The position numbers were made by a program, and so were the translations under genes. The notes under the pieces are model-generated. The model saw only the letters and a list, made by a program, of their open reading frames with translations, had not been told where the DNA came from and did not search any database. 64,000 bases of DNA from Cubamyces lactineus (lineage: Eukaryota > Basidiomycota > Agaricomycetes > Polyporales > Polyporaceae): the NCBI GenBank assembly GCA_022376465.1, contig JACDTU010000020.1:310001-374000 (forward strand), read 5' to 3'. Each line of letters begins with the position of its first letter. Within the stretch, counting starts at the first letter, position 1. Of this stretch, positions 22,734-33,737 are shown in pieces.

Positions 22734-23639
22734 TGCGCAGTGTGTTGCTTGAAGATGAAAAAGTTGGTGTGTTGGGATGCTGAGAGGGCCACTCACAAGA
22801 GCCTTTATATACCTGAAAACCGCTCGCACGAGTGTCTCCTCGCATGTGCAGCACGAGAAACCGGTCTGTCATGACAGTGTGATGGGAGCAGTCTTTTGTC
22901 AGAGGAAGGTCGAACGCCGCCCGAGGATGGTGTGGACACCGCTTCTATGCCGCCCGAAGGCGACACACGCGAGGACGTGCGATGGGGGATGTGGAAAGAG
23001 AGGAGACGTTAAGTGCTATCTCCTCGGACGCACCTATGGGTGATAGGGCTTGTGGCGGCAGAATGCGTTCGGGTGAGTGAGATTTGTACGCATGATTGCA
23101 AGTCCAGCGGGATTACGGCCTGTAGTGCTTCTTATGACGCGGATGGTATACGAGTTCCAACGGCAGTCCACACTGCTGCCCCGGGACTGGCTTTCGAATG
23201 TCTGTGGACATGCTCTTACTCGCGGTGTGTATAGAAGAATGAGGTGTATTGGGCGGGCAAATCCTCTGTAGAGTATCTCCACTCAGTATTCATCGCACCC
23301 AATATATGGGGAGGAGACAGCTCGGCCCAACGGCAGTCTGTCAAGTTGGTTAGCGGTATACGTAAGTACTAGTAATACAGCATTGAATGCGTCGTACCCT
23401 TGAGGTGCTCAGACTACAGTGATGTCGGGCATTCACACTACTGAGACTATACCATGGTGTTGACCAGGTCGTAGGAAATTGACAACATCTTCAAAAACGT
23501 CTGACAGCCGTCATCTGAAACGCTGATGGAGTTCGATGGCAAGGATGTGTTAGTGGCGTCAGAGGAGTGGAACCCTAACCCTTCTTCCTTCACCGCTTTA
23601 TAACCTTGCTGCTGCTTGTCTCTGATCGATGATCTCTCA
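22734..23639. other. Intergenic region upstream of aldo/keto reductase
   Basis: It carries the reductase promoter on the left. The remainder shows only short unsupported frames. Confidence 0.4.
22803..22811 (-). promoter_or_regulatory. TATA box of the aldo/keto reductase gene
   Basis: On the minus strand it reads tatataaag, about 70 bp before the ATG at 22733. Confidence 0.5.
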
Positions 23640-24250
23640 GCTTCAATCCTTTGATTTCGAAATTAATATCTTTGACTGTCCGTAGGGCGACCTTTCGGGA
23701 CACCTTGCAAGTCGCTTCATCCAACAATTCACGAACTCTCTTCGTGGAGCGGCAGCGTTGAACCAGTCACCATGTGCTCGATTTTTCTCACTTCCGTCTC
23801 TTTGCGTGTGCCCCAGGGTATGAAACTCCGCATACACAGTATGTGTGCTTCCGGACGGATGTGTGGTCGCTCCTTCCCATCGCTAGAGGAGCTCTACCGC
23901 CAGCACGGTGAATCACATTCACGATAATGGTGCGATTCAACCATTTCCTGGGTTATCGCGTTGTGTTGCTATCTTTGTGACCTGCGCGTGGCTGATTGCC
24001 CGCCCATATCGACGACGACGTCTTCATCTTTGCGGAGGCATGGCTATGTCTGGGGCACCGTCGATCAGCTCGAGCTCCCACTCACGCTCAAGCACGCTGT
24101 CGGCCTGGCGAACAACTGCCCGCGCCTTCACGTTCTGAATTTCCCGCATGTAGTCCTACGTTCGCAGGATGTTGCTCACTTACCGAGCGGATTTCCTGTT
24201 CCTCGCTTCTGTATTTCATTCTGGGCTGACATCACTGCACCGTCTCTAGC
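23640..24250 (+). pseudogene. Decayed C-terminal half of an F-box/LRR gene, paralogue of 19479-20969
   Basis: Pieces in different frames line up in order with the intact gene. FEINIFDCP-stop-GDLSGHL matches LELSVVDCPTGLLHPAH. LRGAAALNQSPCARFFSLPSL matches its LRIGR..LDLFTAPSL region, and MCGRSFPSLEELYRQH matches the part ARSFPALQELVCML. HIDDDVFIFAEAW matches TIDDDDLSTFAEAW. NCPRLHVLNFPHVVLRSQDV then HLPSGFPVPRF matches the intact C-terminus. At least two frameshifts and several stops separate the blocks. The N-terminal F-box part is missing. Confidence 0.8.
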
Positions 24251-24378
24251 TATGTACACAGCTGACCGTCGCATGTAGAGCTGCATGCGCCCAGGGAGCG
24301 AATTATATATGGTTCGTAGGATAAGATGCCCTAACTCACGAACGCTGACATTCACGAAACTATGGGTATGGCGAATCA

Positions 24379-25305
24379 TCAGGGCGAGCTTCGCGGTCTG
24401 AACGATATTATCAACCGCCAATTGTTATCGGAAGGCTGGGACGGGCCCTGTTGTTTACGTTTGTCCCGCTTCGAGGATCCTTTGGAGAGTGCAACGTGAA
24501 TAGCTCTGATGTGGAAGAATTTCTGCAGACGCGTCAGCGCATGGCTGCGATAGGAATCCAAGTAAGTCGCTAGCACCTACGTTGTTCCAATGCTCGACGA
24601 GTTCCGAAGCGGGTCCCTTCTTCCTGCCTTTCATGATTCGATCACCCCCAACGGTCGCCAGAATGCCTGGAATGCGACAACGGCAAGCGATACACGGTAA
24701 GCTCTCAGTCCGACTTGGAGGAGCGACGCAGAGAACTCAGACATACCTACGACAGGGCCCAGACCGAACAGGAGGGGCATGAGCCCAGTGACGACGCGGT
24801 TCATCGGTGAAAGCGAGCCTACGATGCGGAGGTCGTGCAAGAACCGCCGCCAGTCGTTCTCGTTCACGTCGTGGGTCACGAATGGGTGAGGCACCATCGC
24901 ACACGGTGGAGCGGTATAGGGGAAGCCCTTGTCCAGGGTTGTTCCCTTCGAGACGAGTTCCATCGCAGGGAATGCAGAGTATGGGAGGTCCGGCGGCGCG
25001 ATACGCGTGAAGGACGGTGGAGGAGGGTCGAGGAGCTTGGTTGGGCTCTTTCCCGGAGCGAAGTTCTTGACGTGCTCCTTGAAGCCCTTTGGATTGTCGC
25101 CTGGTAGCACTGCAATCAGCTCACCATGAGGACATGGCGCGAAATGCGCGAGCTGCTGAGGAGGGGGAAGCCATTGGCTACTCGAAGGACCAGCATCAGA
25201 TGCATATGGCGGCGGCGAAGAATAAGATGGTGGCGAGCTGGGTTTCTCGTAGCGGTAGTCGAAGGCGCTCTTCTCACTAGTGGCAGGGACCTTGAAGTCG
25301 GACAT
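24379..25305 (-). CDS. Uncharacterised fungal protein, HDV..DW family (262 aa)
   Basis: Exons 24747-25305, 24581-24666 and 24379-24522 (on -) sum to 263 codons. The first 90 residues are Pro/Ser/Tyr-rich (PPSYSSPPPYASD). The shared core begins at FPAMELVSKGTTLDKGF. It runs through PHPFVTHDVNENDWRRFLHDL and then VVGILATVGGDRIMKGRKKG, ending in SELVEHWNNKFFHIRAIHVAL. Both introns sit where they do in the 7515-8921 gene, so this is a true paralogue. It lacks that gene's long N-terminal and C-terminal low-complexity parts and ends soon after the core with an Arg/Lys-rich tail. A minus-strand TATA (25339-25345) lies about 35 bp before the ATG. Function unknown. Confidence 0.82.
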
Positions 25306-26879
25306 TCTGGTTTGCTTTTACGCCTCGCAAGATTAGCGTTATATAGTGGTCCTCGAGAGACCAACATGGTGGCTTCGCTGCGGAGGGGTGGCCGTTTACC
25401 GTCCGTGCGTCCGAATTGTTCTTACGTCGTGCGATGCACAAGATCCACGCAAGGGCTTCGGCGCAACGCCCGGCAAGTCACCAGAATAGCACAATCACCG
25501 CGGGCGGCAGCGCCCCGCCGCCTACTATGCTATCTCTAGGTGAGTGGGCCAATCGTTAGATTTAAATGCGCAGCAGACAATGTAGTCACGGGCATACCCA
25601 GTAGCAACCTCAGTCGGGGCTTGAGTCGAGTTGTAAGGTAAGCCAGGCCTGAGCGCCAGGGCAGTACGTTATCATGGCTGTGTTGCCAGTCAGTACGATG
25701 CACAGGTCTTGCGGCCGGAAATACAGTCTTCCTCGCAGCTGAGTATCTGTCATGCCACGGTTCTCCACGCCTCCACTGAAAACCAGAGGAGGAGGGGAAC
25801 CGAGCTTGAAGGCTTACTTACGCTGCGATGCAACGTCCAATTGTGTTGAACTAGCAGTGAGAGGGATGGTGATAGATACAAACATGACTCCCCCAATAAG
25901 GACACTGCTCATTTGAATATTCCAATGACGAGCGTAGAAATGGTGGGGCGCAGCGAGCGACGACGCTCAAAGAGAGATGAGACTCGGAATTCGGAGCTGG
26001 GGGCTGCTCACAAGGCCAGTAGCGCCGTCGCCCGGCATCGTCCGGCGCTTCAAGCGCCTCCCGAGTCTGCTGTCCTTGGCCCACAGACGCTAGCTATGTG
26101 TGTAGCCATGAGCGGCCTGGATTCCTAAGTACGCCAATTTTTTAATGTAGCAAATTCTATACTCATGGCATTCGAACAGCGTCGGACCATAGTACTGGTC
26201 TTAATCAGAGTCCCGTGGGGGCACTCTTACTGAACCTTCAATCCACGCTGTGCCAGCGGCAGACGCAAGTAGCATACACAAAAATCCACCTGCGCCTAGC
26301 GGTCATATATACTGGGTGCAAGTCGATTCCTCAAACACGTGAACCTTGTGAAGACATAGACTCGTAGCGATGCTGTAGTACTGCCCACCTCGGCCGCTGC
26401 AATTTCGCGCCGTGCACAGATGACCCGGTGCGATGCTTGCTAGTGGGAAAGCAGCACTTTGGTTCAAGTAAGAAGATTTTCCAATATAATCATTGAATGC
26501 TTCTATTACCTCACCGCCCACTGAAGGCTACGTCCATGCAGCTCGAACGGAAATGCCCCATTCAGCACAATAGTACAGCGGACGTTTGTGGATCTTCGCT
26601 GGATAGGCACCGCGTCTATCTCGGACGACTATACCCAAAAGTCACCTCCGTACTTCCGTTCTACTTTCAAGATACAAGAGGTTCCTAGCCAAGGAGAGGT
26701 GCCTATCCACCCCTCAACGTCGCATCGAAGGAGAACCGCGTGCTGGCGCAGTCCGCGTGATAGACCATCATTGTTGGGACCGCTTTGCGAAGGGGATGCA
26801 GCTATAATACGCAGGGCTCTTACAAGCTGGTGGGTAGCTCCTCCACCTACTCCCCTTCGCACTGAAGAGCGTCTCCATC
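25306..26879. other. Intergenic region between HDV..DW gene and P450
   Basis: Divergent promoters lie at the two ends. A tataat at 26803-26808, about 77 bp before the P450 ATG, may be its TATA box. I see nothing recognisable in the middle 1.2 kb. Confidence 0.4.
25339..25345 (-). promoter_or_regulatory. TATA-like box of the 25305 gene
   Basis: It reads tatataa on the minus strand, unusually near (about 35 bp) the ATG, which implies a very short leader. Confidence 0.35.
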
Positions 26880-29024
26880 ATGTTGGATTTAATCCCCGTT
26901 CTGTGGGCTCTCGCCGTGATCGCCTTTGTGTCCATCATCAGATGGCGTTTGAACCCAGTAGGTCGCACCGAATCTGGATTTCCTGGTAGATTCTTCGTTG
27001 ATATCAAGAGAACTAGATTCACGCCATACCGACAGTGGGCAGCTCCTCGATACCCATATTCTCGTACCTCGCAGGACGTAGAATCGTGCAGAACGGCAGA
27101 CAACTCTTACAAGAGGGGTACAAGAAGGTGAACAATGTGAACCGCTTGGCCTGTAGTGATCGGTGGTTGACCATTGAGAGTGTTTTCTTTTTGTCAGCAT
27201 TATGGTTCTGTTTTCAAAATCGCCTTGCCTGATCAGTGGTGTTTCGTCGTTTCTGGACCTGGTCTTGTTGAAGAAGTCAGGAACTGGCGCGACGATGAGC
27301 TATCGCTTTCAGAGTCCGTCGTGCAGGCCAGTGCACCTCGATGAATTACGCTTTCCACATGTTCCTAATCTACTCATCGATACCTGTAGGCCTTTCATCT
27401 GGAACGTATCATGGGCGCTAGGGCTGTCAGAGAGCCATACCATGTTGCCCTTGTCAAAAGCGAGCTCACGCACAGTATCGGAGCGATCCTGCCCGATCTG
27501 ATCGATGAAATCTCCCTAGCCGTACCAGAGAATATCAATACCAAAGACTCAGGTATGACTTGCACAATTGTATCAAGATGGCAATGATGGCTCACGAACA
27601 AGTCCAGACTGGGTGAGCATACAGGTCCTGACGACTGTGCAGAAAATCGTAGCTCGCGCATCAAGTCGCGTGTTCGTCGGCCTCCCAGCCTGTCAGTCTG
27701 TCAGTCGTGTTTCCTGATTCTCCGTGGTCCTCATGATGATCCTCGCAGGTCGCAACCAGGAGTATCTAGACTACACTACTTCTTTCACGATTGACCTTGT
27801 CAACGACCGAACAGCATTCCAAGACTTGCCATGGATATTCCAGCCGTGAGTGCGATTTGAGCGATCACGCTTTTCGTTGAATTTGCTTGCCCCGTTACCA
27901 AGTTCCTCAACTCATAGAACCCGACAGAATTGCTGTCAGACTGTTCAGCAACGCCCGGACAACGTTGTGCAGAAGCGTGCCCATACTGAAGCCTGTTATC
28001 GATGAACGAAAGGCTATGATGGCGGAAAAGGGAGATGCCTGGCAAGACAAGCCGGTGAGGTTTCAGCCTCTTTGCTCCGAGAAGTTACTCACCGTGCCAC
28101 GCTCTCACACGTCTGATTTTCTAGGATGACCTTTTACAGTGGATAATGGACGTCGCAGTGCCTGCTGGAGAAACGGACCTCGATATCGCGGGACGTCTTA
28201 TGTTCACCAACTTCTCCTCAATCAATACGACGTCTACGGTAAGCAAATGAGTTACCGTGAAGCTTTGCGCCCTCGCCTGATCGCTCTATGTGTCCAGGTC
28301 ATCACAATCGCTCTCTTCTTGCTTGCTCAGAATCCAGAGTTCCTCGAGCCACTACGTACAGAGATCGAGTCGCTTATCGAGGAGGAAGGTTGGACGAAGG
28401 CCTCCTTCTCGAAGATGTCAAAGGTCGACAGTTTCCTCAGAGAGATCATGCGACACTGGAACTTCGCCACGGGTACGAAGACGATCCTGTCCACATCTTC
28501 GTATTTACAGACCAATTTCTTAGTGTCGTTGATGCGCAAGGCGCTGAAGGACATCAAGTTGCGCGACGGCACTGTCATCCCGCGGGGCGCCTCGATCGTC
28601 GTGGCGGCGGACGCAACACATAACGATAGCGCCATATACGATAACGCAGACCAGTTTGACCCGTTCCGCTTTTCGCGCATGCGCGAGGCAGAAGGCGGAT
28701 CTACTCAGCACCAGTTTGTCCATACCTCCGCCAACTATTTGTCCTTTGGACACGGGCGGCAGGCTTGGTCAGTGTTCGCGTAACTCGGTTCTTTCACCAG
28801 TGGGAAGACTGATGAGTTCCCGGCACGACGGTTACTACAGCCCTGGCCGTTTCTTCGCCGCTAATGTGATCAAGTCGCTGCTGTCGTACCTACTGCTAAA
28901 CTACGACATCAAGCTTGGCGGCGATGGACCGTGGACCCCGAGCTACTACGGCTTCACTCTTGTGCCTCCTCCAGGGTCTCTCCTATTCAGGAGGCGCAAG
29001 TCCTCAGCACATTGTGACATATGA
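26880..29024 (+). CDS. Cytochrome P450 monooxygenase
   Basis: ATG at 26880 opens with an N-terminal membrane anchor (LDLIPVLWALAVIAFVSII). The gene has many exons and gives about 500 residues. The next exon starts AIPTVGSSSIPIFSYLAG, typical of basidiomycete P450s. Later blocks are VVSGPGLVEEVRNWRDDELS, VFVGLPACQ..GRNQEYLDY and the I-helix region GRLMFTNFSSINTTST. The K-helix ExxR is present in LREIMRHWNF. A 51-bp intron then rejoins at TVSLMRKALKD, followed by the PERF-like region ADQFDPFRFSRMRE. The heme motif FGHGRQACPGRFFA is intact only after splicing, because an intron splits the Cys codon. P450s of this kind oxidise lipophilic and aromatic compounds at the ER with a CPR partner. The subfamily was not assigned. 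Confidence 0.92.
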
Positions 29025-30287
29025 GAACTGACTTACTAGGTATGACGTCTCGCTGTTGTACTGGCGACTACTGCTAAAAGTCCAAATTACCGCTGTCACA
29101 ACCCATGTGATGCTGGCCGAATCTGTTCAGAGTCAGACGGCTTCGCAGCAACTCAATCGAGTTGCCAACACGAGTCTTGAAAGCTCGACAAGGAAGCGGG
29201 GGGATCTCCTAGAACGGCATTGTGCCGCAGCGCCCCTTCTGTCTCAGCATCATTGAATCTGGTGGTTTGGATAGAAGTTTGGAACCATAATAACCTTGGT
29301 GTATGCTCGCGAGATGACTCATCGACCGCTCTGACGTATTATGCTGAAAGACGTTGTGAATATGACGTTCCACTGGCAGCCGCTCGGGGAGGCTACGACT
29401 CCAGTACCGAACGTGCTGCATTGGTTATGGCAAAGAATGAAGGAGGGCATCGATAGCATCAACGTAACGGTAGCGATGCCCCCAGTCAATCTAGTATGAG
29501 CCTTCGCGCCGAGGCGCGCTGGCCTCGTACCCGGCTGTGCGGCTGTGTTTTCCGCGCGTCTGGTACGAGAATGAAGACGTACCAGCCTCTGCAGTGGAGA
29601 GGGTAATGGGGCCACTGGCATGCGATACCCACACCGTTGTACACCAGCAATGCATGACCAACGCTGCCGCAAAACCAAAATCACGCACCTTCGACGGGAT
29701 ACAACCGCGTTCGTCGCGTTTGCAATGCTAGAGGCCCGAAAGCCCAAGCTACGTGAGAAAGTCCGAGATGCATTCATGACTTCATTAGAGTAAGTGATAC
29801 ACTCGAACCAGCCGAAAGAGCTACCGGAATATACCTATGTAAAAACGAGAGTGGGGTCTGGACATTCTATGGGGAAAAGGAGGGGCCGGGAGCCGCGTCC
29901 AGAAGGTATGTACAGGGTACGAACGAACGCGTACGATTAAGGCAGTACGGGCTAATCAAGAGAGATCGAATGAGGAGGAGTACGACGAGAGACCACCGAG
30001 AGAGTTCCGAATAGATAGGATAGGAGAACGAAGCGAAGTCGAAGGCTACAAGTGGGGGGAGGCGCGGGGGGTTAGAAGTGCGAATGGTACAATAAGAATA
30101 GGGTTCTTGTTGTGGCTGTGGGTTGTGTTGTGTTGGATGTATGGGCGTAGCTTGTGCGAGCGATGCAAGGAGCGGGTGGGTGGGCTATGGATACAGCGAC
30201 GAGAGCAAGGCAGCAGGGCGGGTCATGAAGGTCGTTACGTTCAGACAGATCCAGAAGAGCAGAGTGTGAGAGGGGGGAGGCGAGGGA
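29025..30287. other. Intergenic region right of P450
   Basis: Frames of up to 150 codons on both strands have no likeness to known families. The right part (29800-30287) is the purine-rich 3' region of the next gene. Confidence 0.4.
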
Positions 30288-32255
30288 TTACGCGGCGGCG
30301 GCGAGCAGGGCGATCGGGATGGGCTTGCGCTTCAGCCCCGAGCTCGTCGTGCTCTCCCCGCTGTCGCTGCTCTCGCTCATCCGCGAGGCACGGCTGTCGC
30401 GCCGGGTGAGCCCGCTGTCGGAGTCGACGGAGCGCTTGGCGCCGTGCCCGGCCTTGACCGCGTTCTTGCGTTGCAGGTGCGGCGAGACCGGCGACGCGGG
30501 CTTGCCCTTGCCCTTCTTCGAGGGCGAGAGGGTGAATCGTGGGAGCCACGAAGTGGCGGAGTGCGACGAGTTCTCGGCGAGCGAGCCGAGCGTCGACGTC
30601 GACCAGCGCGACCGGAGAGTGCGCTCTGGTGGGACGAGGGAGATTGCTGAGGGAGAACGGTGCAGAGCCGATGAGTTCTCGAGAGCGGCGGAAGCCTGCT
30701 CGCGGTGGTGCATGACATGACTGACGTCAACCTCGAAGTCGAAAGAGGAGAGGGGCGACGTCGGCGGGGAGCTGTCAGTCACTTGGGAGTAGACACTGAT
30801 GCTTTGAGGCGTAGTTGGCCATCCGAATGCAGCGGGGTTCGAGGGCACCAAGAGCTCGACGGGGCTCTCGTCAGACATGTCATTCACGTCATCAGGGATG
30901 CAGGAACGGGGCAGGGGCCGGAGAGGCGAAGGCGAGCGCACGATGAACTGGCTGCTCGGCGTAGGCGGAAGAGATTCAGCAGAGAGGTAACCGTCCTGGG
31001 GAACAGTGAGCTCAGTGCCCAAGAAGCCAGCACCGAGCGCAGCATTAGCAAGCTCAGCCAGAAGTTCCTCCGTAGCCTGTTCCATAGCAGTCGTAGGCGA
31101 TTTGGGAACGGGAGGCGGCGGCGGAGGGCGACTGGGCACGAGGTACGAGCGCCGCTTGAGCGGGAAGGTAGGATCGAGCTGGGGGCTGGGACCGGGCGAA
31201 ACAGGGCTCTCTTGAATGGAGATGCGGGGCACTATGGGCAGAGGCTTGCTGGCGCGGCTCCTTCCTGTGCCAGTCTGCTTGCGAGGTGGCGGCATGACCG
31301 AGTCAGGGCGGGCACGAAGGTCAACGGGTGACTCGGTGGGCGTCGCGGGGAAAGTGGGCGGGAGCGGAGAGGAGAGCGTGATGATCTCGCTGACGTCGCG
31401 CGCAATCCACTCGAGCTCTTCAAGGATGCTGTCGTCATCAACCGTAGACGAGATGGAAGTCTTGCGAACGGGCTCGCCCAGGTCAGGCATGGACTTCATG
31501 AAAAGGATGGATGCGCGCTGTGACTTGAAGGTCGGTGCGCGCGCGAGGTTTGACTTGCAGTGTGATTCGTCATCCGAGGTCGGAGGGGTCGTGCAGGGCG
31601 TTTTGGGACTGGGGCTAGACTCCGCGCTCGAGACATCACTGCTTGCGTTGGAGGGCGTAGGAGACTGCTCGCGTCTTCTTGAGAAGGAGCGCGAGGCAGC
31701 GCGAATCGTGGCGGAAGGTGGAGGCGGGAAATCGAGAGAGATACCGAGACCAGAGAATCGGAGGTTAATGTCGTCCAGGGGCGACTCGGATGCTGGCGAA
31801 GACGCGGCAGAGCGCAGGGGCGGAGAAGGGATTCGTGTTTGAGGAGGGGGAGAAGGAGTCCGGACCCGCGGAGCGCTGGATGGGGGGAAGAAGTCGTCGA
31901 ACGTGAGGCCTTCGACACCGGTCAAGACGACCCTGCGCGAATCGCGCTTGATGTGGATGACCTCGTCAAGCGTCGGGCGCCCAGCAACGGTCGCGCATGA
32001 GGCGGGGAGTCGGCTGTGGTGGTTCGCGGAGGGAACCGATGATGTTGAGGAACATGAGTGGCGCGTGGGCTGTTCGTCTTCCTCGGTGACGTTGGGCAGA
32101 ATGTGCAGAGGCTTTGCCTTTGCGTCGGACTTGGCGGTGGAACGCGAGCGACGCTTCAAGTTGGGCAGAATCCTGTTATGCGAGAATACTGATATGCGGA
32201 TGTCAGTGCGAGATCTGGTAGGATGTGTATCTGAGTGGCACGTACATGATGCCAT
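30288..32255 (-). CDS. Large Ser/Pro-rich basidiomycete protein of unknown function
   Basis: The ATG at 32255 opens a frame of up to 655 residues to the stop at 30288. A 52-bp intron near the start is likely (MAS/LFSHNRILPNLKRRS) and keeps the frame. No globular domain is visible; the composition is Ser, Pro, Arg and Thr throughout. Possible conserved islands are IKRDSRRVVLTGVEGLTF with the following DDFFPP, DDDSILEELEWIARDVSE, and an alanine-rich amphipathic stretch ATEELLAELANAALGAGFLG. Many SP/TP sites suggest phosphorylation by proline-directed kinases. The C-terminus is basic and Ser-rich, ending in ALLAAAA. It may be a scaffold or regulatory protein, but that is only composition-based. 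Confidence 0.75.
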   Translation of the reverse strand: MASCTCHSDTHPTRSRTDIRISVFSHNRILPNLKRRSRSTAKSDAKAKPLHILPNVTEEDEQPTRHSCSSTSSVPSANHHSRLPASCATVAGRPTLDEVIHIKRDSRRVVLTGVEGLTFDDFFPPSSAPRVRTPSPPPQTRIPSPPLRSAASSPASESPLDDINLRFSGLGISLDFPPPPSATIRAASRSFSRRREQSPTPSNASSDVSSAESSPSPKTPCTTPPTSDDESHCKSNLARAPTFKSQRASILFMKSMPDLGEPVRKTSISSTVDDDSILEELEWIARDVSEIITLSSPLPPTFPATPTESPVDLRARPDSVMPPPRKQTGTGRSRASKPLPIVPRISIQESPVSPGPSPQLDPTFPLKRRSYLVPSRPPPPPPVPKSPTTAMEQATEELLAELANAALGAGFLGTELTVPQDGYLSAESLPPTPSSQFIVRSPSPLRPLPRSCIPDDVNDMSDESPVELLVPSNPAAFGWPTTPQSISVYSQVTDSSPPTSPLSSFDFEVDVSHVMHHREQASAALENSSALHRSPSAISLVPPERTLRSRWSTSTLGSLAENSSHSATSWLPRFTLSPSKKGKGKPASPVSPHLQRKNAVKAGHGAKRSVDSDSGLTRRDSRASRMSESSDSGESTTSSGLKRKPIPIALLAAAA

Positions 32256-33000
32256 CGTATGGGTCGTAACAATCTAAGGCGTGAAAGGCGAAGGATGCTC
32301 GAAGCAGTCAAAGCAGTGAGAACGGTGAGGAGTGGCGAGGGACTCTGTCCAGCAGGAGCTTTAGTATCGCTCGACACGATTCCCGGCTTTTGTTGGCTGT
32401 CCTCCATTGTCTTCCCCTCGCGCTCGCCTCGGATGCTCAAACAAAAAGGACGGTCGTATTGGGAACAATAGTCTCCGCACAGGCGCCCGTGCCTTGCCTG
32501 GCATTAGGTAACCGAGGATTCCCTACATATTGACTTCTGTTTGGCCACCCCTATTTGGCCCATCCTCCCCCCTTATGGTATGTTTACCCCCAAAAGCAGC
32601 ACAATGGCCCACGCGAGTCCGGCATTTCAGCCCAGAAACGCCCAAAATAAGGACTTGCCACGCTTTTCGGCCCATGCGTGCAAGCGCCCATAAAGCATCT
32701 TGTACCTGGCCCATGAGCTCGTCCCGGTAACCCGTCCAGCTGGAGGCGTCCCATGCGTTTCACAGCACCGCCGACATAAATAATGGGCACATGGAAACGC
32801 TCGCCAGGGTGTCGTCCGCTCTATTGCAGGATATACATGGTAAGTACAGAACGTCAGTATCCAGCCATTCAACCAATGTCGTCCATTCCAGAACCACTTC
32901 GCCAGGCTTTCTGGTATCTCATTGTGGCGATGTCGCATCGCGCCAGCCCGCAACGCAATCAGGGAACGGTTGCTTAAGTACCGAGCCACACCTGCCCTGT
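32256..33000. other. Intergenic region with a GGCCCA-rich stretch
   Basis: Between about 32541 and 32790 the core GCCCA occurs about eight times, several times as GGCCCA(T/C). No gene was found. Confidence 0.45.
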
Positions 33001-33737
33001 TCACGCCTGAAGGCCGCCCACAAGTGAGTCTCGCTTGTCCTGCGAGATAAGCCCTACAGACTCCATCCGCTGAAGGAGGTCCAGTAGCCAGTCCTGGCAG
33101 TTCTAAGTCCCATCGGGCACCATTACCGGAGTCTCCCGCGCAAGGCCTTCAATCCTCAATCGATCCGCCAAGGAGAAGACTCCCACTGACTGCCTCGTCG
33201 CGACCGAGTCCACCGGGCCCGCGCTCTTCGTCATCGCGCCCCGGTAAACGTACCGCGGCTGAGGCGGCGGCCCATCGGACATGTTTTCTGTGACGACGTG
33301 GATCTGCCGCCATGCAGCGGTGCCGCTGATGGGCCAGGCGAGCGACCAGTGTAGATCGCGTGGTGTCATGGTGGGCACGACGGACTTGTAGACGGCGAAG
33401 AAGACCTCGGCGTCTTCGTCGCGGCCGCGATACCGTGCCCAGCAGTCGAGGTTGATTGGGCCTGTGGTGTTCATTCCCAGGCGGCCTTGCTCTGGGAGGA
33501 TCGAGTGCTTCCCTGTAGCCACGCAACGATTCGGAGTTCAGTCCTCTCATGATCAAGACGACTCGCAAGGTGGGGGGCTTACCGTTTTTTGAGAGCACCT
33601 GGGCGACAACACTACTCTCAGCGGCGGCCTGCGGGGGCGCTATCATCACCGAGTAAACAGCGGCCGGAGATCCCTGTAATCATGTTAAGACCGGATTCAA
33701 TCTCGGGGAAAGTTCTACTGACTGATTGGTTAGCCAT
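33001..33737 (-). pseudogene. Small basidiomycete protein with His-Trp and Cys-Gln-Asp-Trp blocks, interrupted by an in-frame TAG
   Basis: Exons 33723-33737, 33583-33673 and from 33512 down join in frame (MANQS/GSPAAVYSVM.../GKHSILPEQ). The first stop is TAG at 33103-33105, giving 171 residues and ending VMVPDGT. The same frame continues past that stop for 33 more residues, NCQDWLLDLLQRMESVGLIS and QDKRDSLVGGLQA, then TGA at 33001-33003. That tail is what related small proteins carry, normally after a Trp, so TAG looks like a TGG-to-TAG change. Alternatively, 24 nt from gtaatg to cttag could be spliced out, also in frame. Residues HWSLAWPISG and NCQDW could be the His and Cys/Asp parts of a hydrolase-like fold (inference). 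Called a pseudogene with reserve; a short functional form is possible. Confidence 0.6.

Noticed and set aside
31216..31842. 208-codon + frame opposite the Ser/Pro-rich gene
   Set aside because: Antisense shadow; no recognisable domain.
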